A DNA stretch of 64,000 nucleotides from Aporrectodea caliginosa (lineage: Eukaryota; Annelida; Clitellata; Crassiclitellata; Lumbricidae): positions 1,021,344 through 1,085,343 of the forward strand of contig JACEVL010001161.1 in the NCBI GenBank assembly GCA_020284085.1, read 5' to 3'. Shown one piece after another: positions 21,101 through 29,639 of this stretch. Numbering within the stretch: the first letter of the stretch is position 1; each line of letters opens with the position of its first letter. The notes beneath the pieces were generated by a model that was not told the DNA's origin, searched no databases, and saw only the letters and a list, made by a program, of their open reading frames with translations. The position numbers and the translations under genes were made by a program.

Positions 21101-23908
21101 AGCTTGGTAAAACTATGTTGCACAATGCATAAAACCGACTCTAACCCAAAAACTACTCAACAATTATTACAGCCAATTCTACAAACTTAGTTCGTTACCC
21201 GCTACAATTAAAAATTAAAGGTTTTGGAAAAATGTGTAAAACCAATGTCAACCCATAAATTAATTGGTATCTATGACAACCGTTTTACCTACCAGTATCG
21301 CATTACTGTCCTTGAAGACCGCAGCTAGGTCCTGGTTCTCCATGGCAGCGGCAAGAAGACCAATCGCATAGGACCTCAGAGGTTCTGTGCCGCCCTGCGC
21401 CCAGTCCACGAGATTGCGAATCAGGGTGTCCTGGACATAGAAATTATAGATCAAAATTAATGATTTTAAGAATCGGTATTTATGTAAGGATTCAGTTACA
21501 ATCTAATCATGAATCATGATTAGAATTTCTAAGAGATCTGTAAAGCTAGTTGTCTGCATGGGTCAGACTGACAAGACATAAGGCAGCCTATAGAAAATTC
21601 CAATTGCATTCAACAATTTTTTGAGAAATGATGATTCTTAATAATTCTAACTAGAACATAACAACCCTAACAGTCTGAATGGTTGAATCGTGGATAATTT
21701 TAACCGTAAAATTATGGCATAGGAACAAATAGTAATTCACCGATTTGAATGACTCAGCAGTTATTATTACGCATTTATTAAGCACTACTATATAATGACC
21801 AAGAATCAACTGACGAAGCAGAACAATTATGAGTGAAGGACTTGCTCAAGGTCTCTACACAGCAACCACCTCAGAGGAAGAGACTCAAACCCATACTCTC
21901 TGTGTTACAAGGTGAGCGCTCTAACCAATCGCCTACCGTGCCCCACAGTTACTGTTGCTATATGATGCTAATTGAAGAAAGTCAGTAATGATCCTTATTC
22001 CTCTATTCATTTGCCAGAAAGACTTACACTGTCTTGGAATATAACGGATGTTTCGAGGCCGGGCATGACATCGAGCAGCAGACGAGCAGCCGCATTGTGA
22101 AGAGCCTTGTACTCGGCAGTCTGCTCTCGGCTCACCAGATACGTCGACACCAACTGAAAAGCAAAGCAAAACACAATCACTTTATCAAATGTCACATTGT
22201 ACCTTGTGCTTATTTGAAGCAAAGTCATTAAATTGTAATCTGAAGATTGGAGTAAATCTAAATATCAATTTAGCGGCCTCATCCAGTCTAATCTACGTAC
22301 AAGGTCACAACAAGGAATGTTCCATCATACTTTACGGACTTCTGTATTTCAGGCTCCTATCACTGCTATCAGATGCATCAGTCAATAGTTTCTTTGACAT
22401 AAAACGTAAACTCAAAAGCCAACGTACTTCCTCTCCCAAACAAGACCCATAAATCTCACAGCTAATTCATACACAAATGTCGATAATTATTTATCAGTTA
22501 CTTTCCGTTTACTGGTAATTCCTACCTTATTCATGAAGTTGTCGTTCTTGAAGAGAGCCTTAAGGACATGACCAAGTGAACACTTTGGATCTGCTCGACC
22601 TGGCAAATATAAAACATAGAAATCATCTCAGTTGACAGGTACATGTGGCACTGACTTCGACCCATCTTCTAATACCCTTGCCACTTATAATTTCCTCACT
22701 AAGAAATTGAAGTCGCTAACACTTCATTGCTGTCCATAAAGCTGAGGATGACTTTGATCAAATGTCGATCAGTAATTACCTGGATGTCGATCGTCGAATG
22801 GATCTGGATCCATCTTGTACCAGGCTTCAGTCTCTCGTTCAACCACTTCGGCCAATCTGCAATCAACGACAAAACGGTCACAATACGAAACAACAAATCA
22901 TCCATCGTTAAAACTATATGCACCGATTCACAGCATTCATAACAGTAATAAAAAAATAATAATAATTTAAGTAATAATAATAATAATAATACTAATAATG
23001 ATTCATGCAATTGATTGGGGTTTCATTGAGTTAGGTGGGAGTGCCTCTCTTGAAGTGGCACTATATAAATTTGCAATTACAATTAAGGTCAATATATGTT
23101 ACGTCGGCCAAGAGAAGGGACCACTTGTCGGAATGGACTTAGTAACAGTTTCCATTTATAAGCTAATACTGTCAGAAAATCAGGGTAAAAATTTCGGAAC
23201 GTTTGGCCCAAAATTTATGCACTTTTTAAAGAAAATATGAAATATCATTTGGCGGGAAATCACCTATAAATATTAAAACTGTCTCTACCTGATGAGTTAA
23301 TTCGAGATGTTTAGCTTTAATGCCTCATGTGGAGTAATATAGGTCGCTATACATTCATTCATTCATTCATTTCAGATATTTATATAGCGCCCCTTCAAGA
23401 TTTCTACTCAGAGGCGCTCCCTACTACAGCGTACACTGAATCGGAGTTTCACGCCGAAGCGCATGAGCAATTGCGAGTGAAGGACTTGCCCAGGGTCCCT
23501 ACGGTGGCTTGAGGTGGATTCGAACCCGCAACCCTCAGGCTGCAAGGCACCGAACATACCTCTACACCACCGCGCCCTACGATTATTAGCTTCAGATGCA
23601 GTAATTAGACGCAAAAATCAATAATCTAGAAAGCGACATGTGGTCCCTTCTCTCCGCCGACATCACATATAAGTAAGTGAGATCAGTATGTACATATTTA
23701 ATTACATGGCACGATCTAATGCTCATTACATGTAACCACATACGTAAAGCGGTGGATGAACTTACTTTGTGAGTACGGCAACCAGTGACAGTTCGCTGTC
23801 ACTGACGGTCTGACGGTGTACAATGGTTGCGAGATCGGCTTCACCGTAATTCCTGTCCCACTGCTCCAGGAGCAGAGTGACCTCTGCCGTAGCATCTGCC
23901 GATGGCAT
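3119..23908 (-). CDS. DCAF1: DCAF1 (VprBP), CUL4-DDB1 ubiquitin ligase substrate receptor, complete, 37 coding exons
   Basis: DCAF1 docks on DDB1-CUL4 and selects proteins for ubiquitination, mostly in the nucleus. I placed exons by alignment to the known family and GT-AG sites. In coding order they are: 23908-23766, 22856-22780, 22599-22526, 22153-22028, 21430-21293, 20982-20847, 20285-19878, 18799-18663, 18294-18193, 17944-17786, 17299-17259, 16519-16381, 16096-15881, 15629-15457, 15061-14942, 14386-14158, 13494-13423, 13120-13039, 12255-12113, 11824-11746, 11419-11313, 11047-10838, 10643-10441, 10242-10167, 9812-9751, 9038-8975, 8611-8540, 8149-8093, 7547-7465, 7059-6978, 6554-6321, 5993-5900, 5376-5269, 4769-4696, 4210-4124, 3775-3646, 3276-3119. 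They sum to 4695 nt, 1564 aa plus stop (human about 1507). Domains are an ARM-like N-half, LisH, WD40 propeller and acidic tail. An acceptor 6 bases before the 5' UTR remnant (near 23914) implies an upstream noncoding exon. The least certain donor is the GTCAGT at 8974. Confidence 0.95.
3405..3570 (-). repeat. tRNA-derived SINE, family A
   Basis: Read on the minus strand it starts with a CGGCAGCCGATTGGTTAGCG head (box A-like) and carries a box B-like GGTTCGAGTC, then a unique body (GGGGACCTTGAGCAATTCC, TCACTCACAATTGCTCAACA) and an AATAAATGCATAATAATA tail. The same body recurs at 7584, 9223, 21768, 46672 and 60945. It lies in a DCAF1 intron. Confidence 0.75.
3878..4090 (-). repeat. SINE with LINE-like tail
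   Basis: The minus strand begins with a tRNA-like head (GGGACATGGTAGCCGATTGG) and ends GGTGCTATATAAATGAGCAA plus an AATTACAATT-type tail, a tail seen at several other sites in the window. Confidence 0.55.
4425..4675. repeat. 30-bp tandem repeat, about 7 copies
   Basis: The unit CTTCATAAATTTCAATTATT plus TCAATTTCAA repeats with few changes, ending 20 bases from the DCAF1 donor at 4695. An 89-codon ORF through it is an artefact of a 30-bp period being divisible by three. Confidence 0.85.
4787..4887. repeat. 13-bp tandem repeat, nearly 8 copies
   Basis: The unit AATCACCTCATGT is repeated almost without change. It starts 18 bases upstream (in gene sense) of the acceptor of the DCAF1 exon 4769-4696, so it fills the polypyrimidine-side neighbourhood of that exon. 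Confidence 0.9.
7584..7805 (+). repeat. SINE family A interrupted by an exon-derived patch
   Basis: The head (AGCCGAATGGTTAATAAATT) and body (TGTGTAGGGACCTTGAGCAG, then GGCGCTTAATAAATGCATAA) are family A. Where other copies have the box B segment, this one has about 40 bases (7634-7675) nearly identical to the 5' part of DCAF1 exon 8149-8093 including its acceptor. Confidence 0.7.
9223..9412 (+). repeat. SINE family A, older copy
   Basis: It contains GACATGGTAGCCACATGGTT, TGTGTAGGGACCTCTAGCAA and CTGCTTAATAAAAATAATT in the family order, with more substitutions than the copies at 3405 and 46672. Intron of DCAF1. Confidence 0.7.
11313..11824 (-). other. DCAF1: DCAF1 LisH motif (two exons)
   Basis: Exons 11824-11746 and 11419-11313 encode [15 protein letters not shown] followed by [11 protein letters not shown], about residues 906-967. 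This is the LisH dimerisation motif of DCAF1, split by a phase-1 intron. Confidence 0.85.
11450..11640. repeat. GTAT-rich microsatellite cluster
   Basis: Interrupted (GTAT)n with a short (CA)n at 11685-11702, in the DCAF1 intron between the two LisH exons. ORFs in it are not genes. Confidence 0.85.
12340..13035. other. DCAF1 intron with unclassified old repeat
   Basis: Between exons 13039 and 12255 there is no coding signal. The block 12400-12670 (with repeated CAATGGCAACGCT and GATCGAACTAGTCGTCGCAA) looks like part of a dispersed repeat but I cannot name its family. Confidence 0.4.
13680..14157 (-). repeat. Tandem copies of a DCAF1 exon end plus its splice donor
   Basis: On the minus strand, units of about 65-90 bp follow each other directly after the exon 14386-14158. 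Each resembles the exon's last codons and donor: TTAGACTATGGGAGACTGTT, GGTCAAATAT, a GGGATTATG-like end and GTGAGGCATTT. I count about six copies after the true one, at roughly 14080, 14010, 13937, 13848, 13780 and 13710, decaying with distance. Several keep acceptor-like TTTTCCCCAG before the unit. Confidence 0.8.
14400..14815. repeat. Degenerate (TTACAN) hexamer array
   Basis: About 400 bases of ACATTTACACTTAAATTTAC-type sequence in the intron between DCAF1 exons 15061-14942 and 14386-14158. Overlapping ORFs on both strands (rich in Leu-His-Leu or Val-Asn-Val) are pure repeat translations. Confidence 0.85.
15425..15480 (-). other. DCAF1: Duplicated splice donor of DCAF1 exon 15629-15457
   Basis: The motif TATGCTGGAAAGTAAGT occurs twice, 24 bases apart. 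The first donor (GT at 15456-15455) gives the conserved frame. Use of the second would add 24 bases that begin AAG TAA, an in-frame stop. Confidence 0.75.
15652..15807 (+). pseudogene. LINE 3'-end fragment
   Basis: The plus strand encodes [15 protein letters not shown] and [17 protein letters not shown] then a stop. This is the 'AWNSLP...FKxxLKTYLF' ending typical of non-LTR retrotransposon ORF2. It is antisense to DCAF1 in an intron. A relative lies at 62605. Confidence 0.7.
16634..17018. mobile_element. Old MITE with inverted termini
   Basis: The left end CAGGGTTCCCACTC pairs with a right end whose complement reads CATGGTTCTCACTC, and subterminal AAATTCCCTGACTTTCCAG occurs in both orientations. 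The CAG-type end suggests hAT. I see no clean target duplication, so the copy is old or my end is off by some bases. Confidence 0.55.
17019..17255. other. Intronic AAGGTAA-rich sequence
   Basis: Loosely repeated AAGGTAAGGCAAGG-type words between two DCAF1 exons. A similar stretch lies at 48700-49140 in the last HSPA14 intron. There is no coding signal. Confidence 0.45.
18831..19670. repeat. 30-bp satellite, 28 copies, in DCAF1 intron 7
   Basis: The unit ACTAGATCTATATAAATAGA plus TAAAAGGTTT repeats 28 times with very few changes. The main variation is AAAAGG versus AAAATG; one copy has AAAAAA in place of TATATA near 19111. It ends about 30 bases before the acceptor of exon 18799-18663. A 285-codon minus-strand ORF with 10-residue repeats ([10 protein letters not shown]) is only the array read in frame. 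Confidence 0.95.
21030..21090 (-). repeat. SINE family B head fragment
   Basis: The plus strand shows TTGACAGTCCAGCACGCTAA and CACTATCAAGCACACC, the complement of the tRNA-like head of family B (full copy at 59600-59835). It lies in a DCAF1 intron. Confidence 0.55.
21768..21946 (-). repeat. SINE family A, full-length copy
   Basis: On the minus strand it starts GGGGCACGGTAGGCGATTGG with a box A-like TAGGCGATTGGTTAG and runs through TGTGTAGAGACCTTGAGCAA to TGCTTAATAAATGCGTAATA. It lies in a DCAF1 intron. Confidence 0.75.
23340..23580 (-). repeat. tRNA-derived SINE, family C, complete
   Basis: On the minus strand the 5' end is GGGCGCGGTGGTGTAGAGG (box A-like) and GGGTTCGAATCC (box B), a tRNA-like head. 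A body follows, and the 3' end is GGGGCGCTATATAAATATCT plus (GAAT)n. That tail is shared with LINE ends in this window (for example 58660-58735 and 59505-59570). Confidence 0.85.
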
Positions 23909-23959
23909 GATGTCCTCGATAAATCTGACAAATGTGCAGTTTAACCAAATATACAATGT

Positions 23960-25180
23960 GATACAATAAAACTGTATTTGATGGATGGCCCTCCTTTCAA
24001 AGTCTCAGAAATGCACGTGACCATATGACAGAACCTCAATGGCACAGAGCAATTGTGACTAAAGGATTTGCTATACATGACAGACAGCTACAATGAACTT
24101 GGCTCCAAGCAAAATGTCTGCTGGTGGCTCCATTAGTTTTAAAAGGATCTAGCAACAAATGACCCTTGACATGTCTTTTTTATTAGCATTGTTCCTGGCA
24201 GTTGGGAACCCTTTATCCGTTTTACGTATTTTTTAAACTGAATAGACTTAAAACATATGTTGCATAAATTTATCGTAGTGTAGAACTATAGGTACTGTGG
24301 TAATTAGGTTTTCATAAAAAAATTATCTTAATTAACTTTAAGGGTAATTCTGCAATATTTAGTTGGAATAAAATCCATATTGGCTCATTTTCTGGGGCAA
24401 ATCAACCTGCAAAAATTGACCCGCGACTGGCATACAGCCCCTTAACTGCCTTAAAATCTGTGTGTGGCTCTCTGTTAAAAGAAGTTGTCCATGGATGCCT
24501 GGTCTACCCAAATCACCAAAACACGATTCCCTGAATGTTACGAAAATGAAAAATTGATCTGAATCCCAAAAAATGATTTTTCTAATCTACCAAACACTTG
24601 TCATCCTGAAACTCATATGGACTAGTCCGTCGATCTCCAAAATGTCGCATTGGGAAAATATCCTCAGGTTAGATACGTGGAAATAATATGTTTTCACTTT
24701 GAAAATAGATTGCAGGAATACGTATTTTTCATTCGGGACACGAAAAAAATATACTATACTGGGGAATAATTTTGGACTCTAAAACGATATATTACCCAAA
24801 GATCAGCCAGAACCCATGAGGTGCATAAATCTCTTGCATAAAAAAGCGATGCAAACCAGCTATTGGTGCTCGGTCCAGATAAAGCACATAACAAACTGAA
24901 GGACTGATTAATAGACCATAATACAGCACAGCAACGTTTGGTTTTCGGGGATTTGAAACGCCTGCAACTTTTAGCCTGTGACTGTTGACGTTTTGATTGG
25001 CCGCGTGAAACAACGTGACCGAAACATTTGCCAACAGCAGAAGAAGCCATAAGGCCAACGTGCAGTGACAGCAGACAACGATTCCCCGACACCTTAAACG
25101 CCTATCCCAGTAACATGGATGCAAATAAATCTGTCTTCATACTGTAAATCCCGGTGGAGATTCTGAGATTTCTTTTAGAC
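23960..25180. other. No gene seen upstream of DCAF1 exon 1
   Basis: The stretch has no conserved coding exon. A scrap of SINE family A body (GGCACAGAGCAATTGTGACT) lies near 24040. ORFs of about 110 codons at 24754-25124 have no family signature. Confidence 0.5.
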
Positions 25181-25310
25181 GATAAACTACACAATTTTCA
25201 ACAAATTTATAAAACTCCTTTCATCGCCGCCGAGGAAAACTCAAAATGGCGCCAGAGGTGGGCGCAGCAGCAGAAACCGATTACCTATTAAGATCGGAAA
25301 GTAACTGTTC
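25180..25310. promoter_or_regulatory. Candidate housekeeping promoter for DCAF1, possibly bidirectional
   Basis: A locally CpG-rich patch holds CAAAATGGCGCC (25238-25249), the consensus of YY1 at start sites of many housekeeping genes. It is about 1.3 kb upstream of DCAF1 coding exon 1, which must be preceded by a noncoding exon because it starts at an acceptor. On the plus strand the ATG within the motif opens a short frame (MAPEVGAAAETDYLL) ending at a GTAACT donor-like site. The assignment is inference. Confidence 0.35.
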
Positions 25311-25678
25311 CATTTGAAATATATTTGTATTGGTCAAAATCGCGGTTTAACTTATTCTGTAAGTTTTGGCTCAATAATTCATCTACAAATATAGAAATAG
25401 TTTGTTGGTTTCTTGTTCCTTTGCTTTGTAGAAAATATATAGTCTTTGGTTAATGCAATTACATACTTACTGTTACGATGGGTTATGCAATTTATGTTAA
25501 TAAGCTATATTTACATTGCGCTAAACTTGAACGAGTTTCTGTAAATGGTTAAACCTTCGATTTTCCATAACATGGTAAATACTACTCAAATCAACTGTCT
25601 CCGATAATTCCATAATGCCCTATCCTATACTGTCTCTAAGATCCCTACGCCACACCATCATTATTTTCTGAGCTTAAA

Positions 25679-25681
<3 letters not shown>

Positions 25682-25731
<50 letters not shown>
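25682..25731. repeat. (AT)25 microsatellite
   Basis: Uninterrupted AT dinucleotides. Confidence 0.95.
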
Positions 25732-25732
<1 letters not shown>

Positions 25733-26397
25733 GTTTAATTGAGAAAAACAATCTGACAAAAACGCAGAAATGCTAACATGAGTGATAATGGATAATTAAA
25801 GTTCATCAGAAGATTTTAGAATAAACTAGTAAATAATTCACAATACGTTTATTTAGCGGAGTCGTACCCATTATTACGCTATAATTAGCCTATATTCGTT
25901 TATGGGTAACCAACTAGTCACGCAGGTTGTAACACCACACGATTACTGCCTGGAACATCAAGCGGGTAGGCCTAATGAAGAAAATAATGAAAAATAGTGT
26001 TTATCGAGCTGTTGTTGCAAATGAAATAGGAGATGTTACGGTACTTGTCGGTTAATTCACCGCATTTCATTTTCCCCATGCTAATGTATTACATGACTTT
26101 CCCACTTTAAATTAGTTCACCGCATTCAACTGATGTCGAAAACACAGCACGATATGGCTGGGTACAGTTGAATTAACGCAATTAGCAAAATATTCAGATC
26201 TTGCGATTCATTCTTAAAGTCACTGTTTTTTTCCATCAGTAGCATATAGCAGGCAAGCTTATAGAATCTGGGACTCAAATATAATTATAATGCGTAAGTT
26301 TACGTTAACAATTCGCCTTATAGGCCTACACGGCATATTTTAGCACGTGTATATTCCAGGTCAACCAATGACAGTTTCGTAATTAGAAAACATGGAC

Positions 26398-26545
26398 GAA
26401 ACTAACCCTGACCCTAACTGACCCTCACGACGCGTAACAAGTAGGCCTACGGTACCAACGACGCATCAGCTGAACCTAACCGACATAGCCTAGATTATTG
26501 AACTTTACGTCGTGAGGGTCGGTTAATTAGGGTCAGGGTTAGTGT
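26398..26545. repeat. Inverted repeat inside the 945-bp element
   Basis: ACTAACCCTGACCCTAACTG and CCCTCACGACG near 26400-26435 pair with CGTCGTGAGGG and AGGGTCAGGGTTAGT near 26505-26542. Related arms occur at 48840-48870. This is probably a nested foldback or MITE. Confidence 0.6.
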
Positions 26546-26599
26546 CGTCACTAGAAGACATAGGCCTAAAGGCTACGACCATCGATATAGAAATATCTT

Positions 26600-26850
26600 A
26601 AATAATCCCGGTCATATCCTTCATTACCTACTACCCCCTGTCCTATATACTGGTCATGATTTGCGCCCACGCTCACATAACCGTGTTCTTTCTAGATTCG
26701 ATTCCATGACCAGGCGTGGTTTCCTGGCTAGGATGTTGTACAGATCTTATCATGGTGTAGGATCTACTCTTACACCATGGTCTTATGAAACAGTTAAAAA
26801 ATGGATGGACTTGAACGGATATGACGTCAGCACTAGGACTTTGCCTTAAA
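26600..26850 (+). pseudogene. LINE 3'-end fragment inside the 945-bp element
   Basis: The plus strand encodes YLLPPVLYTGHDLRPRSHNR, then RRGFLARMLYRSYHG. This ending also appears at 38020-38220 (LRSRPHDRIVPQ, KTFLTRMLYNV), so both are 3' ends of one LINE family. Confidence 0.6.
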
Positions 26851-27274
26851 GGAAAGAAACGCGTAAAAATTTATTCCGGTGCATGAACGGGCAAGGCGCA
26901 GACGCATGAAGAATTAAATGCGGTGAATTAACCGACAAGGTACACAAGAAAATTAAATGCGGTGAATTAACCGACAAGTACCGATGTTACTAATTTAGAC
27001 AACAGTATACAAGACTTTTGGAATAAAATTCTTGTAATCCTTATAATGTGGAGTGGGAAGTGGAAAGTCGTGAAGTCGAGGGCGCAAGTTATAATTAATA
27101 GGCTAGTAGTGTTTTATCGGGCGGAACAATCCACGTAGGACATGAGATTCATTTTTTGTTAGAGATGATCGGCATAGCTGAATTCCATTCACTGGATTAA
27201 AAATTCCTAAACAACGGAATATAAAATCCTCTTACTTACACTGCATTCCCGACCAGTGATTAACAATTAAATAA

Positions 27275-27600
27275 TTCAAACAATGAAGTCGCTAACCCTT
27301 CATATACGACCTCTGAGGCCTACCTGCTCTTCATCCTTCTCCTCCTCCTCTCCATCGCCTTTTCTCGCCTCTCCCTTGTCTTCCTTCTCCTCTTTCTACT
27401 GTTTCTCGGCTTATGAGGGCGGGCGACCAGTCCTCTCCCTCGCCGTCTCGTCTTCCCACCGAGAGTCTACAGTCAGTCTAAATTAGGCTATAGCTCAGTT
27501 GTCTAGCGGTGCAAGTAGTAAATCAGAAATCCTTAAAAATGTCTGCCCTGGGATTTGAAACCCTGACCTCTCAGTTTATAGTCCTGAACATCAGCCACTA
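27275..27600 (-). repeat. SINE family B copy
   Basis: The plus strand shows the antisense of family B: GAAGTCGCTAACCCTTCATA, GAGGGCGGGCGACCAGTCCTC, GCTATAGCTCAG, GGGATTTGAAACCCTGACC. A CTC/TCC-rich expansion interrupts it near 27320-27400. Confidence 0.6.
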
Positions 27601-27609
27601 GAATATCAT

Positions 27610-29125
27610 GCAGTTACATACCATAGAGCCATAGAAATGTCCTTAAAATACATTACACAAAACAACCTTTTTACACTACAGGTTTTGATATGCATCCTGG
27701 TTATCCTATATAGGCCACAGTGAATAAGAAACACCCAACATCATTACACAAGTATTATTCCTGTACACTTTTAATTTATTCAATATAATTGATATGCCAA
27801 ACATTCCAATGCATCCTTCCATAATTATAGTCATAATTATATTAATAAGTACACCATTAACACTGATTTTAACATGTCTCATTATGACTTGAATTCTGAT
27901 ATAAGTCAGAGATATGGATGCAAAAATCAATTAACCTGCAGAACAAAACTCATCATAAAGTTAACTGTTCTGGCGTAACAATTTCACAAGCAGGAACAGT
28001 TAGTAACAAAAGATTTTTCTTGAGAATTGTTCAACAGAAAATCAGATCATTAATAACGATCAACAATCAGTTCAATTGATTGCAGATCTAAAGATCATAA
28101 ATCATGATCATCTTGATCTATTTCCAGATATACACGTCATAAGTCCTATTATTTAAAAAATCTCAGCCAGATCTACAGATACAGATCACAAATCACTATC
28201 ATTTTTATCTCTAAAAATTCAACAGCACAGATCATTAATCAAGATTGTTTTGATCTGTTGCAGATCTAAAGATACAGATCACAAGTCACGATCATATTGA
28301 TATCTTGAAGATCAACAGATCATACAACACTACAGATCATAATGGCTTCGACCTCTTGCAGATCAAACAGTTTTCAACATAAGAAATTGTGCAAATGGTT
28401 CATCATGCTTTATCCTTCAGCTTAACTCTAATTAGTAAATTCTACAGCACCAGTGTCTAGTGCACATGCACTCAACTGATGGTACACACTGTAACTGTTT
28501 CCCACACAAATGCATGAATGTATGCATGCATGTGTATGTATATACACGTAAGTGTGCATGCATGTGCTAGTATGTGATTGTGCATGGATGAATATATGCA
28601 TGTACACGCATGTTTAGTATGTATTCATTTCCGAATATACATATGAATGTATGCAATAATTTATGTATGTGTAAATGTGAAGTAAATGTGTATGCATGTT
28701 TTTGTTTACATATGCATAGAATGGCACGTATGGGTGTGTTTGTAAGGTTGCACAATATATACAAAAGTGCCTCTAAACCAACTCTTTAAAAGCACAATTC
28801 CAAGAGCTGAATTAGTAAATATGTCACATCCTAAAGAAAAAAGATGTTTCGTACCAGAAAGGGTCGCTAACTATTGTGCTAACTCGTAAACACATTTTCT
28901 GACTGGTTCAGTTTTAGCGAGAAATTCTAACTAAATGATTGAAATGCTTTTGTATACATATATCCTATTTGATGTTATATTTGATTTTATGTTCTATGTA
29001 TGTATGTATGTGTATATGTATGTATGTATATATGCATGTATCTGGACTTTTATAAAACATGGCAATGAACAACGCTGTCATTAAAGTCACATGGAACAAA
29101 GGTACACACGAAAAATGGAACGCAA
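27610..29125. other. No gene seen; A+T-rich with GATC and ATGT repeats
   Basis: It contains loose repeats of CAGATCATAAATCATGATCA-type words (28030-28370) and ATGTATG-rich runs (28500-28640, 28995-29040). No exon was recognised. Confidence 0.5.
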
Positions 29126-29133
29126 TCCCAACT

Positions 29134-29600
29134 CTACTTTGAGATAATTTCCCTGCTGCCAAGGTTGCTCCTCGACCCAGCCGACGTGTACCCCGACCTC
29201 ACTGGCATTCCCTGAATCTCGGGCGGGGCCTGGGTCAGTCCAGCCCACCTCCTCTCCTCAAGCCCTTCCCAGGAGCTCATAGCAACAGAGCTGGTGTAAG
29301 GGCCCAGACCCTGACATGTCTGGATGTACTCGTCTGGATTGTGGTGCTTGCGCTGCTGACCGTGGGGTTTCCAGCGCACGTAGTCGAACCCGGGGGCGCG
29401 CTGGTATGGCTGCCCCATGGGCGATGTCTGGGTGGCACTGATGCGTTGGCGAAAGGTCTGAAGGGCGACTTCATCGCTGGGTTCCACGTTTGTATTGCGG
29501 AACTGCTTCACAACCCCCATTGGAACAACCGTATGCAGGAGACAGTTGACAAAGGCTGTCACAAGAAAACAACAAGGAATTAGAGAATATGAACATTTGT
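29134..29600 (-). CDS. Terminal exon of an unidentified conserved-looking protein
   Basis: The minus strand has an acceptor (TTTTCTTGTGACAG), then about 150 codons ending ...SREIISK and TAG. Codon use is G+C-rich, unlike the surrounding A+T-rich DNA, and the protein is hydrophilic with evenly mixed residues: VALQTFRQRISATQTSPMGQ, FDYVRWKPHGQQRKHHNPDE, SSWEGLEERRWAGLTQAPPE. That argues for a real exon. It begins in phase 1 (?CC TTT), so at least one upstream exon is missing. An ORF at 37592-37450 that starts with a hydrophobic segment is one candidate but its donor phase does not fit cleanly. I do not recognise the family; it resembles the style of small ciliary microtubule-associated proteins, a weak impression only. 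Confidence 0.5.
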
Positions 29601-29639
29601 ACAAGACCAACAAACATTTCACTTAAATAATAATAGTAG

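Larger units (their letters stand above)
15457..23908 (-). other. DCAF1: DCAF1 N-terminal armadillo-like half (exons 1-14)
   Basis: Conserved landmarks read in order: [10 protein letters not shown] and [12 protein letters not shown] (exons 1-2), [17 protein letters not shown] (exon 4), [14 protein letters not shown] (exon 5), [17 protein letters not shown] (exon 8), [16 protein letters not shown] (exon 10) and [20 protein letters not shown] (exon 13). These are the helical-repeat region of DCAF1. Exon 7 (19878-20285) is a poorly conserved, acidic and basic low-complexity linker with a [16 protein letters not shown] stretch that could act as a nuclear localisation signal; this last point is inference. 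Confidence 0.85.
26039..26983. mobile_element. 945-bp TIR element with 6-bp target duplication
   Basis: The ends are inverted copies starting CGGTACTTGTCGGTTAATTC, identical over roughly 32 bases. ATGTTA flanks both sides (26033-26038 and 26984-26989). The right terminal repeat is doubled, with a second copy about 50 bases inside (26915-26945). The interior holds a LINE 3' fragment and a separate inverted repeat, but no transposase. The 6-bp duplication does not fit hAT (8), piggyBac (TTAA) or mariner (TA), so I leave the superfamily open. Confidence 0.7.

Noticed and set aside
23500..23580. Functional tRNA gene
   Set aside because: Box A and box B are present, but the cloverleaf does not close and the sequence continues into a SINE body and LINE tail.
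24754..25124. Two ORFs of about 110 codons
   Set aside because: They overlap in different frames, show no splice logic or family motif, and are rich in codons typical of noncoding sequence.
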